From Sinomicrobium weinanense (GTDB lineage Bacteria; Bacteroidota; Bacteroidia; Flavobacteriales; Flavobacteriaceae): a stretch of DNA of 64,000 nucleotides. The DNA lies in assembly GCF_018863395.1 (NCBI RefSeq), contig NZ_JAHKRR010000003.1, forward strand, positions 589,113 to 653,112. Direction: 5' to 3'. Both the position numbers and the translations under genes were made by a program. Below, in pieces: positions 26,355 to 35,289 of the stretch. How positions within the stretch are numbered: position 1 is the stretch's first letter; every line of letters begins with the position of its first letter. The notes below the pieces were generated by a model, which worked only from the letters and a program-made list of their open reading frames with translations, did no database searches and was not told the origin of the DNA.

Positions 26355-28463
26355 TTATCTCACAAAAGCATTGGCCATTCCTCCATCTACATTGAGGGTA
26401 TTCCCGGTGCTTTTATCCAGCAGTCCCAGCAGGGCATAAACGGCATTGGCAATATCTTCGGGGCGGATGATCTCATTCAACAGGTTCCGTTTGGCGTAAT
26501 GTGCAGGCAATTCCTCTACGGATATGCCATATGCTCTGGCCCGGCCTTCGGCCCATTCGCCTTCCCATATTTTGCTTCCGACGATAACGCCGTCTGGATT
26601 TACGGTGTTTACCCTTATTTTATCAGTGCCCAGTTCGGCAGCAAGCAGACGCGACATGTGTTGTTGTGCTGCCTTTGCCGTACCGTAACCTACATTGTTG
26701 GGCCCGGCTACCAGTCCGTTTTTGCTGGCTATATTGACAATATCCCCGCCAAATCCCTGTTTTTTCATAATACTAACACCTTCTTTTGCCATGAGAAACT
26801 GTCCTTTGACCAGCACATCCTGTAACAAATCCCAGTCTTTCTCAGTGGTATCGGCCAGTGATTTGGAAATGGCCAGCCCGGCAGAATGCACTACGATATC
26901 TACGCCGCCAAAATCGACAGAGGCCTTCCGGAATGCTGCTTTTATAGATTCTCCTTTGGTCACATCACATACAGAAGTGGAGACTTCGTCCTTTTTATAG
27001 GTCTCCTCTGCTTCCTCTAATAGTTTTTTATCCAGGTCCGTAAGCACCACATTGGCACCTTCGGACACGAGCTTGTCTGCTATGGCCTTCCCTATACCTC
27101 CTGTTGCCCCGGTAACGATAGCTACTTTCCTGGACAGTGGCTTTTCTGCTGGCATACGTTGCAGCTTGGCTTCTTCCAGCAGCCAGTACTCTATGTCAAA
27201 GGCTTCCTGGCGGGGCAGAGAGGTGTATTCGCTGATGGCCTCGGCACCGCGCATCACGTTTATGGCATTGATGTAAAACTCCGATGCCACCCGGGCGGTC
27301 TGCTTGTTTTTAGCAAAAGTAAACATTCCCACACCCGGCCACAGGATCACCACGGGATTTGCATCGCGTATGGCAGGGCTGTTATCCCGCTTGCAGGTTT
27401 CGTAATATGCTTTGTATTCTTCGCGATACTTTTTAAAAGCAGGTTTTAATTTTTCAAGGATCTCCTCCGGATCGGGCAGTTCTGTTCCCGCATCCAGTGG
27501 CAATATCAACGGTTGTATCTTGGTACGGAGAAAATGGTCCGGGCAGGATGTTCCCATCGGGGCCAGCTTATCCAGATCGTGGCTGTTTACAAATTGCAAA
27601 ACTCTTTCGTTATCGGTAAAATGGCCTATCATCCTCTTTTCGGAAGAGCACAGGCCGCGAAGGAGTGGTGCTATGGCTGCCGCCTGGTCTTTTCGTTTTT
27701 CCGGCTCCAGGCTTTTTGTCCTTTCGCCTCCAAAAACTTTTCCCCTGGCCTCGACTTTATTTTCTATATAGGACGAAGCCATTTCTATAACTTCTAGGCT
27801 GTTTATATAACAATCATAAGAGGTGTCTCCCCAGGTAAACAGTCCGTGGCTTTCGAGAACGATACCGCGTATCCCGGGATTATCGGCAAGGCATTTCTCT
27901 ATTTGCAGCCCCAGGTCGAACCCGGGACGCTGCCATGGCACCCAGCCCATACTGTCCCCCCATATTTCACGGGTAACTTCCCGGCTGTCCTTCGCCGCTG
28001 CCACGGCGATCAGGGCATCGGGATGCAGGTGATCGATATGCTTAAACGGCAACAGACCGTGCAATGGAGTGTCTATGGATGGTGCCTTACTGTCCAGGTC
28101 GTATATACAATGATTAAAAAGCGCCACCATTTCGTCTTCATATTCCAGGCCCCGGTATACTTTTTTCAGGGCGTGTAATTTATCTACATACAGCCCTGCC
28201 AGTCCGCTATGGGTGAGGCTTCCAATATCTCCCCCGGAACCCTTGATCCACATGATCTCGGTTTCCTCTCCGGTGAGCGGGTCTTTTTCCCGGGTCCGGC
28301 AACTGGTGTTCCCTCCTCCGTAATTGGTGATCCTGAGGTCTGCACCGAGAAGGTTGGACCGGTATAACAACAGGTCCACTTCGTTCCCTTCCATGGCAGT
28401 GGCCTTTTTCTCATCCCACAGGTAGTTGACATATTTAAAATCCTTCTTTTCCAATATTTTCAT
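26355..28463 (-). CDS. Bifunctional L-rhamnulose-1-phosphate aldolase / short-chain dehydrogenase (L-lactaldehyde dehydrogenase)
   Basis: A 702-residue fusion. Residues about 1-430 are a class II (zinc) aldolase: 'LLGADLRITNYGGGNTSCR', the metal-histidine segment 'DHLHPDALIAVAA' and 'GIVLESHGLFTWGD'. Residues about 445-702 are a classical SDR: 'AIVTGATGGIGKAIADKL' (glycine motif), 'VVHSAGLA', the catalytic tyrosine/lysine in 'NVGYGTAKAAQQH', and 'LNVDGGMANAFVR' at the end. In bacteria such RhaEW-type fusions split rhamnulose 1-phosphate to DHAP and L-lactaldehyde and oxidise the latter to lactate. It is the first gene of the rhamnose operon. Confidence 0.93.
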   Translation of the reverse strand: MKILEKKDFKYVNYLWDEKKATAMEGNEVDLLLYRSNLLGADLRITNYGGGNTSCRTREKDPLTGEETEIMWIKGSGGDIGSLTHSGLAGLYVDKLHALKKVYRGLEYEDEMVALFNHCIYDLDSKAPSIDTPLHGLLPFKHIDHLHPDALIAVAAAKDSREVTREIWGDSMGWVPWQRPGFDLGLQIEKCLADNPGIRGIVLESHGLFTWGDTSYDCYINSLEVIEMASSYIENKVEARGKVFGGERTKSLEPEKRKDQAAAIAPLLRGLCSSEKRMIGHFTDNERVLQFVNSHDLDKLAPMGTSCPDHFLRTKIQPLILPLDAGTELPDPEEILEKLKPAFKKYREEYKAYYETCKRDNSPAIRDANPVVILWPGVGMFTFAKNKQTARVASEFYINAINVMRGAEAISEYTSLPRQEAFDIEYWLLEEAKLQRMPAEKPLSRKVAIVTGATGGIGKAIADKLVSEGANVVLTDLDKKLLEEAEETYKKDEVSTSVCDVTKGESIKAAFRKASVDFGGVDIVVHSAGLAISKSLADTTEKDWDLLQDVLVKGQFLMAKEGVSIMKKQGFGGDIVNIASKNGLVAGPNNVGYGTAKAAQQHMSRLLAAELGTDKIRVNTVNPDGVIVGSKIWEGEWAEGRARAYGISVEELPAHYAKRNLLNEIIRPEDIANAVYALLGLLDKSTGNTLNVDGGMANAFVR

Positions 28464-28832
28464 CGGTTTTCATTTTTTATTTCCCAAAGCACAACCAAAT
28501 GACCTTAGATCTTTTTACAGTCATCCCGGAATGGCTTGTTCAATGGGTTAAGATTTACTATTCAAGATATGGACGAAAATATATCTTATGTGCAAAACAA
28601 CCATCCTGTGCTGTGCTGCTCAAAAACATAAATATAAAATTCCTGCGGGATTTTTTTTGAGGTATGCAATAATATAACAAAGCGGGAGGATCCGGGTGTC
28701 TCACACACGAACAGATGGCATATCTGATATTAATGACAGTTTGTTATAACGATTGCTAAATGATTGATTTGGAACAGAAATCTTATATTTATAACCAAAA
28801 ACATAACAGCTCAAAACATTTACAAACAAAAT
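28464..28832. other. Intergenic region between divergent rhamnose operon and transposase relic
   Basis: No gene was found. The only clear structure is an inverted repeat of nine bases (28673-28681 and 28740-28748, TATAACAAA with TTTGTTATA), 58 bases apart. The rhamnose operon promoter should lie near 28470-28560, but I found no clean TAnnTTTG element with correct spacing, which suggests dependence on an activator. Confidence 0.5.
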
Positions 28833-29107
28833 ATGGGTTCCGGAACCTATTCCCAATTATATATACAGGTGGTCTTTGCCGTCAGCCTGATCTCTCCTTC
28901 CCGGGAAAAGAGGTTTACAAAATTTGAATGGCAGGAGGGATATGGTGCATTTTCCTATTCACATTCGGCTTTGGACCATGTGATCGCATATATCAAAACC
29001 AGAAAGAACATCATAAACGAAGATCATTTAAAGAAGAATACATACGTTTTCCCGAAAAATATCAGGTAGAATACCGGGATGAATACCTGTTTAAATGGAT
29101 AGAATGA
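28833..29107 (+). pseudogene. IS200/REP-associated-type transposase (Y1_Tnp) relic
   Basis: The start 'MGSGTYSQLYIQVVFAV' and the later 'FEWQEGYGAFSYSHSALDHVIAYI' are characteristic of REP-associated/IS200-like tyrosine transposases, but the catalytic middle (HUH and tyrosine region) between them is missing. After 'IAYIKTRK' the frame shifts; the original C-terminus continues in another frame as 'RSFKEEYIRFPEKYQVEYRD' and then 'EYLFKWIE' to a stop at 29107. The gene is an internally deleted, frameshifted remnant. Confidence 0.85.
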
Positions 29108-29143
29108 CATCCCCGGAAAAATATAGCCTTAAACGTTTTACAA

Positions 29144-30073
29144 ATGACATCCCAAAAAAATGTAACATCCCTTATCATTGCCCTACTGGCCTGTATTCCA
29201 ATATTCGCACAGGATTTGCGTTTTGAGGAAAAAAACGGCACATTAACCTTATACGAAGACCATTTGCCCCGCTTTTCCTATCAAAAGGAAACCCGATCTG
29301 AAAGCGGACAATACCCGAGGGCAAACTACATCCATCCACTCTATGGAATGAACGGGGAAAACCTTACGGAAGATTTTCCCGAAGACCATCCGCATCACCG
29401 GGGTATCTTCTGGACCTGGCATCAGCTTTTTGCAAAGGGTAAAAGAGTGGCAGACCCCTGGTTATGCGAAGGGATCCGCTGGAAAGTGGATAGCGCCCTT
29501 ACCGAAATCCGCGATAATTCCGCAACTTTAAAGACCGTCGTCTATTGGCTGACCGGTGAAGGCCCGGACGAAGCAGTTATCAAAGAAGAGGGCCTGATCT
29601 CCTATGTCCGCAGGGAAGATCATTATGAAATCGACTTTGATATTACCCTGACCGCTCTTGTAGATGGTGTACAATTGGGAGGGTCTGAAGACGAAAAAGG
29701 GTATGGGGGATTTTCCGCCCGCATCAAAACCCCGGATGTCTTTACATTTTTTTCGGAAAAAGGTAAAGTAATTCCTGAGAACACACCTGTAAAAGCAGGC
29801 GGATGGATAGAGATTATCCCCGATCATGACCCGGATCAAAAAGAACAAACCGGTATCGTCCTAATGTGTCATCCGGCTAAGCTGCCCTCTTTCCGGGGGT
29901 GGATACTGAGAAAGCACCAAAGCATGCAAAATGCTGCTTTTCCCGGCAGAGAGCCGATCGCTATCCCCAAAGAAAAGCCCCTGAGATTCCGGAACAGATT
30001 GGTAGTACATCAGGGGACTTTGGACAAAGATGATATAAAGCAGATTTACCGCGACTTTGTGAGATCACGGTAG
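29144..30073 (+). CDS. DUF6807 (PmoA-type) exported protein
   Basis: A 309-residue protein with signal peptide (about 1-22, ending 'IFAQD'). Conserved features of the DUF6807 family are seen: 'YPRANYIHPLYGMNGENLTEDF' (core RANYIHPLYG), 'DHPHHRGIFWTWHQL' and 'GGFSARIKTP'. Family members occur with sugar-degrading genes in Bacteroidota and Planctomycetota, but no reaction is established. It lies beside the esterase and GH130 genes but is transcribed in the opposite direction. Confidence 0.85.
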   Translation: MTSQKNVTSLIIALLACIPIFAQDLRFEEKNGTLTLYEDHLPRFSYQKETRSESGQYPRANYIHPLYGMNGENLTEDFPEDHPHHRGIFWTWHQLFAKGKRVADPWLCEGIRWKVDSALTEIRDNSATLKTVVYWLTGEGPDEAVIKEEGLISYVRREDHYEIDFDITLTALVDGVQLGGSEDEKGYGGFSARIKTPDVFTFFSEKGKVIPENTPVKAGGWIEIIPDHDPDQKEQTGIVLMCHPAKLPSFRGWILRKHQSMQNAAFPGREPIAIPKEKPLRFRNRLVVHQGTLDKDDIKQIYRDFVRSR

Positions 30074-30095
30074 AATGATCTTTTTATATATGGAA

Positions 30096-31022
30096 TTACA
30101 ACAATTTATTCATTTTCAGCCAGCGTTCCAGGGCTTCCGGCCAGGAAGATTCCGTATTGTCGGACCTCCCCATACCATAACCGTGGCCTCCCTGGCGGTA
30201 AATATGCATTTCTGCAGGGACCTGATGGTCTTTTAATGCCAGGTAATAGCGTATACTGTTCTCCACCTGAACGACATTGTCATCTGTGGAATGGACAAGG
30301 AATGCGGGAGGGGTATCTTCTTTTACCTGAAGTTCATTGGAGAAGCGTTTAACAAGGTTCGGTGAAGGATGTTCCCCGATCAGGTTGGTCCTTGAGCCTT
30401 TATGGGCTATTTCCTGGTCCATTGAGATCACGGGATAAACAAGCATGGAAAAGTCGGGCCTGGCGCTTACTGCATCCCCCGGTTCGTACACTTCTTCAGA
30501 AAAATGTGTGGACACTGTGGAAGCCAAATGTCCTCCTGCGGAAAATCCTATGATCCCGACCCTGTCTGTCTTTATATTCCATTTCGCGGCATTCCTACGG
30601 ATGATACGGATGGCTTCCTGCCCGTCCTGTAACGGCCCTATGCTTTTATCTTTCATTATGGCATCGCTGGGCAGGCGGTATTGCAATACAAATGCAGCGA
30701 TACCCAGTTTATTGAACCATGCGGCAATGTCTCTTCCTTCGTGGTCAATGGCAAGGGCAGAATAGCCTCCTCCCGGACAGATCAGTATGGCGGTACCATT
30801 AGCCTTGTCCTTTGCGGGAAGGAAGATTTCCAGGGTCGGGTCCGTTACTTTTTTTATACGGGGAGATTTTCCGTTATTGGCATATGCGGTCTCTTTTTTG
30901 TAGTCCGGGTTGCCCATTGCTCCCGGAATGGTTTCCGGCCATACTTTTATGGTGGTATTCTGGCCGTGCGATATTGTTGTGGACAATAATGTAAAAACAG
31001 AAAGTATCAAGCAAATTTTCAT
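30096..31022 (-). CDS. Secreted alpha/beta-hydrolase, probable carbohydrate esterase
   Basis: A 308-residue protein with a signal peptide ending 'ISHGQ'. The oxyanion segment 'AILICPGGGYSALAIDHEGRD' (core CPGGGYSALAIDHEG), the nucleophile elbow GFSAGGH, the acid region 'AFLVHSTDDNVVQVEN' and the histidine segment 'YRQGGHGYGM' form a complete catalytic triad. This pattern is typical of acetylxylan esterase-like or bacterial feruloyl/acetyl esterases. Placed next to GH130 and SSS genes, a role in removing acetyl groups from mannan-type glycans is inferred. Confidence 0.85.
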   Translation of the reverse strand: MKICLILSVFTLLSTTISHGQNTTIKVWPETIPGAMGNPDYKKETAYANNGKSPRIKKVTDPTLEIFLPAKDKANGTAILICPGGGYSALAIDHEGRDIAAWFNKLGIAAFVLQYRLPSDAIMKDKSIGPLQDGQEAIRIIRRNAAKWNIKTDRVGIIGFSAGGHLASTVSTHFSEEVYEPGDAVSARPDFSMLVYPVISMDQEIAHKGSRTNLIGEHPSPNLVKRFSNELQVKEDTPPAFLVHSTDDNVVQVENSIRYYLALKDHQVPAEMHIYRQGGHGYGMGRSDNTESSWPEALERWLKMNKLL

Positions 31023-31170
31023 GGTTTAGGTTTTTCCGTATAAATATACATTAAACCATAGAATCCCAGTTAATTTTTCAATGAACTCATTTAAACTTTT
31101 TCCAATTGGCTGTAAAATGATCTTCGTGTCCATTATGAAAAACCACAAAACGATGTCCTGAGTTTGCCTG

Positions 31171-31203
31171 CACTGAGCGTGGTACACTGAGCCTGCCGAA
31201 GTG
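31171..31203. repeat. Degenerate CTGAGC-type intergenic repeat
   Basis: A stretch with repeated CACTGAGC units and an ending GCCGAAGTG. Such sequences are common scattered repeats in flavobacterial genomes. A related short piece with CTTCGG and CTCAGG lies at about 15868-15886. Confidence 0.5.
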
Positions 31204-31284
31204 ACAGAGTTTTGAATAGTATAGCTCAAAAAAGTATTCCGGCGCTCCTCTGAACTGTTTTTTCAGGGTGTTAATAACAGGGGC

Positions 31285-32493
31285 TTATGCCCGGTCCCGG
31301 AACAATTCTTTATTTCTCTCTATCTGTTCTACGATGGTGCGTACGGACCCGGCTGAAGTAAACCGGTCTGTGGGTGTATTTTTCACATAATCCAGTAATT
31401 GGTCTATGTGCGAAGTCACCACATGGCAGCGCGTATCGGAAGAAGCGTAGTAGATGAACACCCGTCCGTCTTCTTCCATGATCCAGCCATTGCTGAACAG
31501 TACGTTAGATACATCTCCGGTGATCTCCCGCTCGTTTGGAGCCATAAAATAACCTCCCGGCTGGTAGATGACCCTGGAGATATCGTTGAGATCGGTCATG
31601 AACATATAAAGGGTATACCGAAGCCCGGCTGCTGTGTTCCGAACGCCGTGGGCAAGGTGGAGCCAGCCTTCTTTTGTCTTCAGCGGTGCGGGGCCCAGGC
31701 CGTTCTTTAGTTCATATACGGTGTGGTATACTTTTTCCTGTATGATCTTTTCGTCTTCCACAACAGGATTGGTGATGTCTTTTATATAACCCAGGCCTAT
31801 CCCTCCACCATTACCGACCTGGATAAAGCCGTCCTGGGGACGGGTATACATAGCGTACCTGCCATTGACAAACTCCGGGTGGAGCACTACGTTGCGTTGC
31901 TGTCCCGAATCGGATATCAGGTCTGGCAGGCGCTCCCAGTTTTTCAGATCTTTGGTCCTTGCAATTCCGGCATTGGCCACAGCAGCTCCGGTATCAGACC
32001 CGGGAGCGTCGGGGTCTTTCCGTTCCGTACAGAACACACCATATATCCAGCCGTCTTCATGTGCCGTGAGCCGCATATCGTAGACATTAACATCGGGATC
32101 GGCTGTTTCGGGAAGTTCTACCGGGTATTCCCAGAACTCAAAATTATCGATGCCATTGGGGCTTTCTGCAATTGCGATAAACGATTTTCTGTCTGCTCCT
32201 TCTACCCGTACGGCCAGCAGGTATTTGCCATTCCATTTTATGGCACCCGGATTAAAGGCGGAATTGATCATCACCCTTTCCATACCGTAGGGATTGGTCA
32301 CGGCATTAAGGTCGTACCGCCACGAAACAGGTACGTGAGCCGCGGTTACGACGGGATCCCTGTATCGTTGAAAGATACTGTTACTGCTTTCCAAAGGGAC
32401 GTTGGATCTTTCTATAAGTTTCCGGTGATCTTCCATCAGGGCATCGTAGTTGTTTATCTTCCTGCTTTCCCCGGCCTGGTTTGTATGGTTCAT
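31285..32493 (-). CDS. Glycoside hydrolase family 130 phosphorylase (4-O-beta-D-mannosyl-D-glucose phosphorylase-like)
   Basis: A 402-residue cytoplasmic protein, no signal peptide, with the five-bladed propeller of GH130. Motifs include 'NPYGMERVMINSAFNPGAIKW' (core SAFNPGAIKW), 'GKYLLAVRVEGADRKSFIAI' (core YLLAVRVEG), 'YDMRLTAHEDGWIYG' and 'GWLHLAHGVRNTAAGLRYTL' (core LHLAHG). This set, particularly the long N-terminus, fits the mannosyl-glucose phosphorylase group, which releases alpha-mannose 1-phosphate and glucose. It follows the symporter gene by 48 bases on the same strand, so the two probably form an operon for disaccharide use. Confidence 0.88.
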   Translation of the reverse strand: MNHTNQAGESRKINNYDALMEDHRKLIERSNVPLESSNSIFQRYRDPVVTAAHVPVSWRYDLNAVTNPYGMERVMINSAFNPGAIKWNGKYLLAVRVEGADRKSFIAIAESPNGIDNFEFWEYPVELPETADPDVNVYDMRLTAHEDGWIYGVFCTERKDPDAPGSDTGAAVANAGIARTKDLKNWERLPDLISDSGQQRNVVLHPEFVNGRYAMYTRPQDGFIQVGNGGGIGLGYIKDITNPVVEDEKIIQEKVYHTVYELKNGLGPAPLKTKEGWLHLAHGVRNTAAGLRYTLYMFMTDLNDISRVIYQPGGYFMAPNEREITGDVSNVLFSNGWIMEEDGRVFIYYASSDTRCHVVTSHIDQLLDYVKNTPTDRFTSAGSVRTIVEQIERNKELFRDRA

Positions 32494-32541
32494 ATTTTTA
32501 TCTTTTATTTCCTGATCTTGTTTTTTTATCGGGGCGGGATA

Positions 32542-34365
32542 TCATCCGTTCTTCCCTACCTTATCCCACCAGTTTCGCTTAAGGATCATAAGACAGGCGG
32601 CAAGAAGGCCGAGTGAAATAAAAAGAGGGATTTCTTCCCGCATGATGAGGTATAACGGAACGACCACCAGCAGGGTTTGTGCTACGATACCGATCGCTAC
32701 GTTAAACATGTCCCTTTTAAAATTCCTGTTCTTCTCAAATTCCGGGTCTTCGGCTATCACCTTTTGGTAAACGGGCTTCCAGAATCCCCAGGGATTGACC
32801 TGCTTATAAAAGTTTTTCAGGGTTTCTTCGTCAGTCGGCGGGGCGGAGTAGGTGCCTATAATACTGCCCAGAAGCGAGATGACCAGGATCACGGGAAAAT
32901 AATACAGGTCGAGCATATCGGTCACCATCGGGAATATGAGCGCGGGGATGATCCCGGAGAGCATCCCCCAGAAATATCCTTCGCCGTTAAACCGCCACCA
33001 ATGCCATTTCAGCACGTTGGATATCACGTAGCTCCCGTACAGGGCAGAGACGATCCATTGCAGTATGGAATTTACGTCCTGTACAAAAAAACCGAGGATC
33101 ACACTTACGGTAACCACGAGTATCCCTGTAAGATAATTGATCCGTCTGATCTGGCGGGCACCAGCGTGTTTGTTAAAGTATTTCAGGTAAATATCGTTGA
33201 CCAGGTAGGCCTGTGCGGCATTGAGCGTCCCGGCGAAGGTGGACATAAATGCCGCAAGAAGACCGGCCAGCAGTAAGCCCAGAAGGCCTGTCGGGACAAA
33301 CTGGCTTATGGCCGAGGGCAGTATCCTCTCAAAATCGATCACCCCGGCCGACTCCAGTTGCAGCTGATCGTAAAAGAGAATGGCGAGCACGGCAAATCCG
33401 CCGATCATCAGGTAGCGGGCCGGCAGCAGGGCCACATTGACAAAAGCACTCATCTTGGCCGCTTCTCTCGGGGATTTTGTTGAAAGTATTTTTTGCATAT
33501 CATAGTTGGGCGCCGGCCCGGCAAGACTGGCCAGTATGCCCTTAAAGGCCATGAGCATAAAGAATATGCCAAAAAGGGAATAACCGTCAGATGCGATCTT
33601 CCCATTCATCTCGGTGATGATCCCGGACCAGTCCAGGTCCAGCTTCCAGCCAAAAAAGGGATCGAGCCAGCCTTCCGGCGTCTCCAGGGTATGGCTCCCC
33701 AGGGCATTCCAGGCAATATAACCTATGGCTATGGCAGAAACGGTCATGATGGTATATTGCAGCAGATCGGTCCACACTATACCGGACATTCCCCCCATAA
33801 TGGTATAGAAAACAGTAAAAAGCGTAAAAATGATCCCGTAAAAATGTGGAATATAGGCCTCGGGAAGATCAAACGGGAGGTACGGGCTTACCCATTCCCA
33901 GGGAATGAAGATCTCAACAAATTTTCCCAGGCCGATAAAACCATAGGCCAGGAACCCGAGGCAACTGAGAATCGCAAACACTACAATAATAGTGTGCGAC
34001 CATTTCCCTCCCTTTCCATCGTGAAACCGGAACAGTATCCACTCCGCCCCCGTAGTAACATTGGACCTCCGCAGCCAGGCCGAGAGGTATACCATAAGGA
34101 AAACCTGGTTAAATACAGGCCACAACCAGGGGATCCAGATGCTTTTCATCCCGTAGACCACGGTAAGGGCCACCAGCCACATGGTCCCGGAAATATCGAA
34201 CATCCCTGAGGCGTTGGACAGTCCCAGCATATACCAGGGCAGTGATTTTCCACCCAGCAGGTAGTCGTCCTTACTCTGTTGTGCGCGTTTGCGCAAAAGA
34301 AGCCCGATGATCACGGTTCCGGCAAGGTAGGCGACAATGATCCATATATCTGTTGCTTGTATCAT
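32542..34365 (-). CDS. Sodium:solute symporter (SSS family)
   Basis: I place the start at 34365 (MIQATDIW); an upstream in-frame codon at 34416 would add 17 residues of poor character in front of the first membrane helix. The 607-residue protein has about 14 membrane segments. Conserved SSS features are 'DYLLGGKSLPWYMLGLSNASGMFD' (core GGKSLPWYMLGLSNAS), 'GGMSGIVWTDLLQYTIM' and 'LLLAGLLAAFMSTFAGTLNAAQAY' (core AAFMSTFAGTLNA). Operon context with GH130 suggests uptake of a beta-mannosyl disaccharide or monosaccharide with sodium. Confidence 0.92.
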   Translation of the reverse strand: MIQATDIWIIVAYLAGTVIIGLLLRKRAQQSKDDYLLGGKSLPWYMLGLSNASGMFDISGTMWLVALTVVYGMKSIWIPWLWPVFNQVFLMVYLSAWLRRSNVTTGAEWILFRFHDGKGGKWSHTIIVVFAILSCLGFLAYGFIGLGKFVEIFIPWEWVSPYLPFDLPEAYIPHFYGIIFTLFTVFYTIMGGMSGIVWTDLLQYTIMTVSAIAIGYIAWNALGSHTLETPEGWLDPFFGWKLDLDWSGIITEMNGKIASDGYSLFGIFFMLMAFKGILASLAGPAPNYDMQKILSTKSPREAAKMSAFVNVALLPARYLMIGGFAVLAILFYDQLQLESAGVIDFERILPSAISQFVPTGLLGLLLAGLLAAFMSTFAGTLNAAQAYLVNDIYLKYFNKHAGARQIRRINYLTGILVVTVSVILGFFVQDVNSILQWIVSALYGSYVISNVLKWHWWRFNGEGYFWGMLSGIIPALIFPMVTDMLDLYYFPVILVISLLGSIIGTYSAPPTDEETLKNFYKQVNPWGFWKPVYQKVIAEDPEFEKNRNFKRDMFNVAIGIVAQTLLVVVPLYLIMREEIPLFISLGLLAACLMILKRNWWDKVGKNG

Positions 34366-34785
34366 AATGGTTCTGGAGTTCCGGGGCCCCGAGGCCCCGA
34401 CACAGACAAGCACCAAAAGTAGCGCGGTTTTTTATTTTTGATACATAGGATTTTGTCATTTTGTGATAAAATCTTACCACCCGGACCGGGCACCGCGTAC
34501 ATTTTATATTGACAAAGCGACCCCACCGGGGGATCATTGCAGGAGAAATCTATAAATGAGGGTCAACTCACATCTAACCGTACTATATCATTTTATCTTT
34601 ACACAGGAAATATCTTCGGACCTTATAAGAATCTCTATTGCAGTTTTTTAATAAAAAGCCACCTGTATTTACACTTTACCGTATTAATCCGCTTTTTATC
34701 GAAATAATTATCCGGGCATAAAAATTCGGTATACTTTAGAGTCACCATAGCATAAGTAGGTTAAGTTCATGGTAAGATTTGGGGC
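34366..34785. other. Intergenic region upstream of the symporter operon
   Basis: No gene was found. It holds a TACTTTTG -7-like element on the minus strand (plus 34414-34421), about 50 bases upstream of the symporter start, and a near-perfect 10-base inverted repeat at 34449-34458 and 34464-34473 (GATTTTGTCA with TGATAAAATC), which could be an operator for the symporter/GH130 unit. Confidence 0.5.
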
Positions 34786-34816
34786 AAAAAAGGTGGAGTT
34801 TTACTCCGCCTTTTTT
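34786..34816 (-). terminator. Rho-independent terminator of the Fic relic
   Basis: A 14-bp stem (34786-34799 with 34803-34816, one G-U pair) with A and T tracts on the two sides. On the minus strand it lies 23 bases after the stop of the Fic fragment, with the T-tract in the right place. Confidence 0.75.
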
Positions 34817-34838
34817 ATTTGGTGAAATTTTGATTTGC

Positions 34839-34937
34839 TTATATCTTCTTCGAGGCAAACAGGTTCAGATATTCATCAAAAACATATAATCTTCTAACCC
34901 TGCCATTTCCTTCCTGGAAAGGGTGTATAAAAGATTG
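34839..34937 (-). pseudogene. Fic/DOC-family protein, C-terminal fragment
   Basis: The minus strand encodes 32 residues up to a TAA at 34839-34841: 'QSFIHPFQEGNGRVRR' and then 'LYVFDEYLNLFASKKI'. HPFQEGNGRVRR is the Fic catalytic motif HPFxxGNGRxxR, which binds ATP and performs AMP transfer. The open frame stops making sense a few bases upstream, next to the dispersed palindrome at 34941-35000, and no Fic N-terminal domain is found beyond it. This is a truncated remnant that kept its terminator. Confidence 0.85.
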
Positions 34938-34940
34938 ACA

Positions 34941-35000
34941 GGAGGTTGATCCGGCTACGCCGGAAGATTGAACGAGATTGAAATATTAACCTCAATCTCC
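34941..35000. repeat. 60-bp dispersed palindromic element, copy 2
   Basis: Matches the element at 24838-24897 with compensatory stem changes (CCGGC-TAC-GCCGG). It abuts the truncated side of the Fic relic. Confidence 0.7.
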
Positions 35001-35190
35001 TGATATTCCGGGGATCATTTTACAGTCAATTAAGGAAAGTTTAAACGGGTTTACTATAAAAATTCAGAGAGTTTCTCTATTATTACCTTATTATACAAAA
35101 TGATACAAAAGGTAAAATAGCAATACTTCTTGTTTTACTTAAAAAACAAAAATCTACAATAAATTTGCTCGTTTATGTTATGTGATATAC

Positions 35191-35224
35191 AAAAAAGCCC
35201 AAACAATATTTCTATCGTTTGGGC
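35191..35224 (-). terminator. Rho-independent terminator after the second SusD gene
   Basis: A perfect 8-bp stem (35197-35204 with 35217-35224). Read on the minus strand it is followed by six T residues. It ends the second SusC-SusD unit 66 bases after the SusD stop. Confidence 0.82.
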
Positions 35225-35289
35225 CTATAATACAGAATATCTGGCTGAAAATGAATTAATGTATTATTTCCATTCAGATTGTGATGCAG

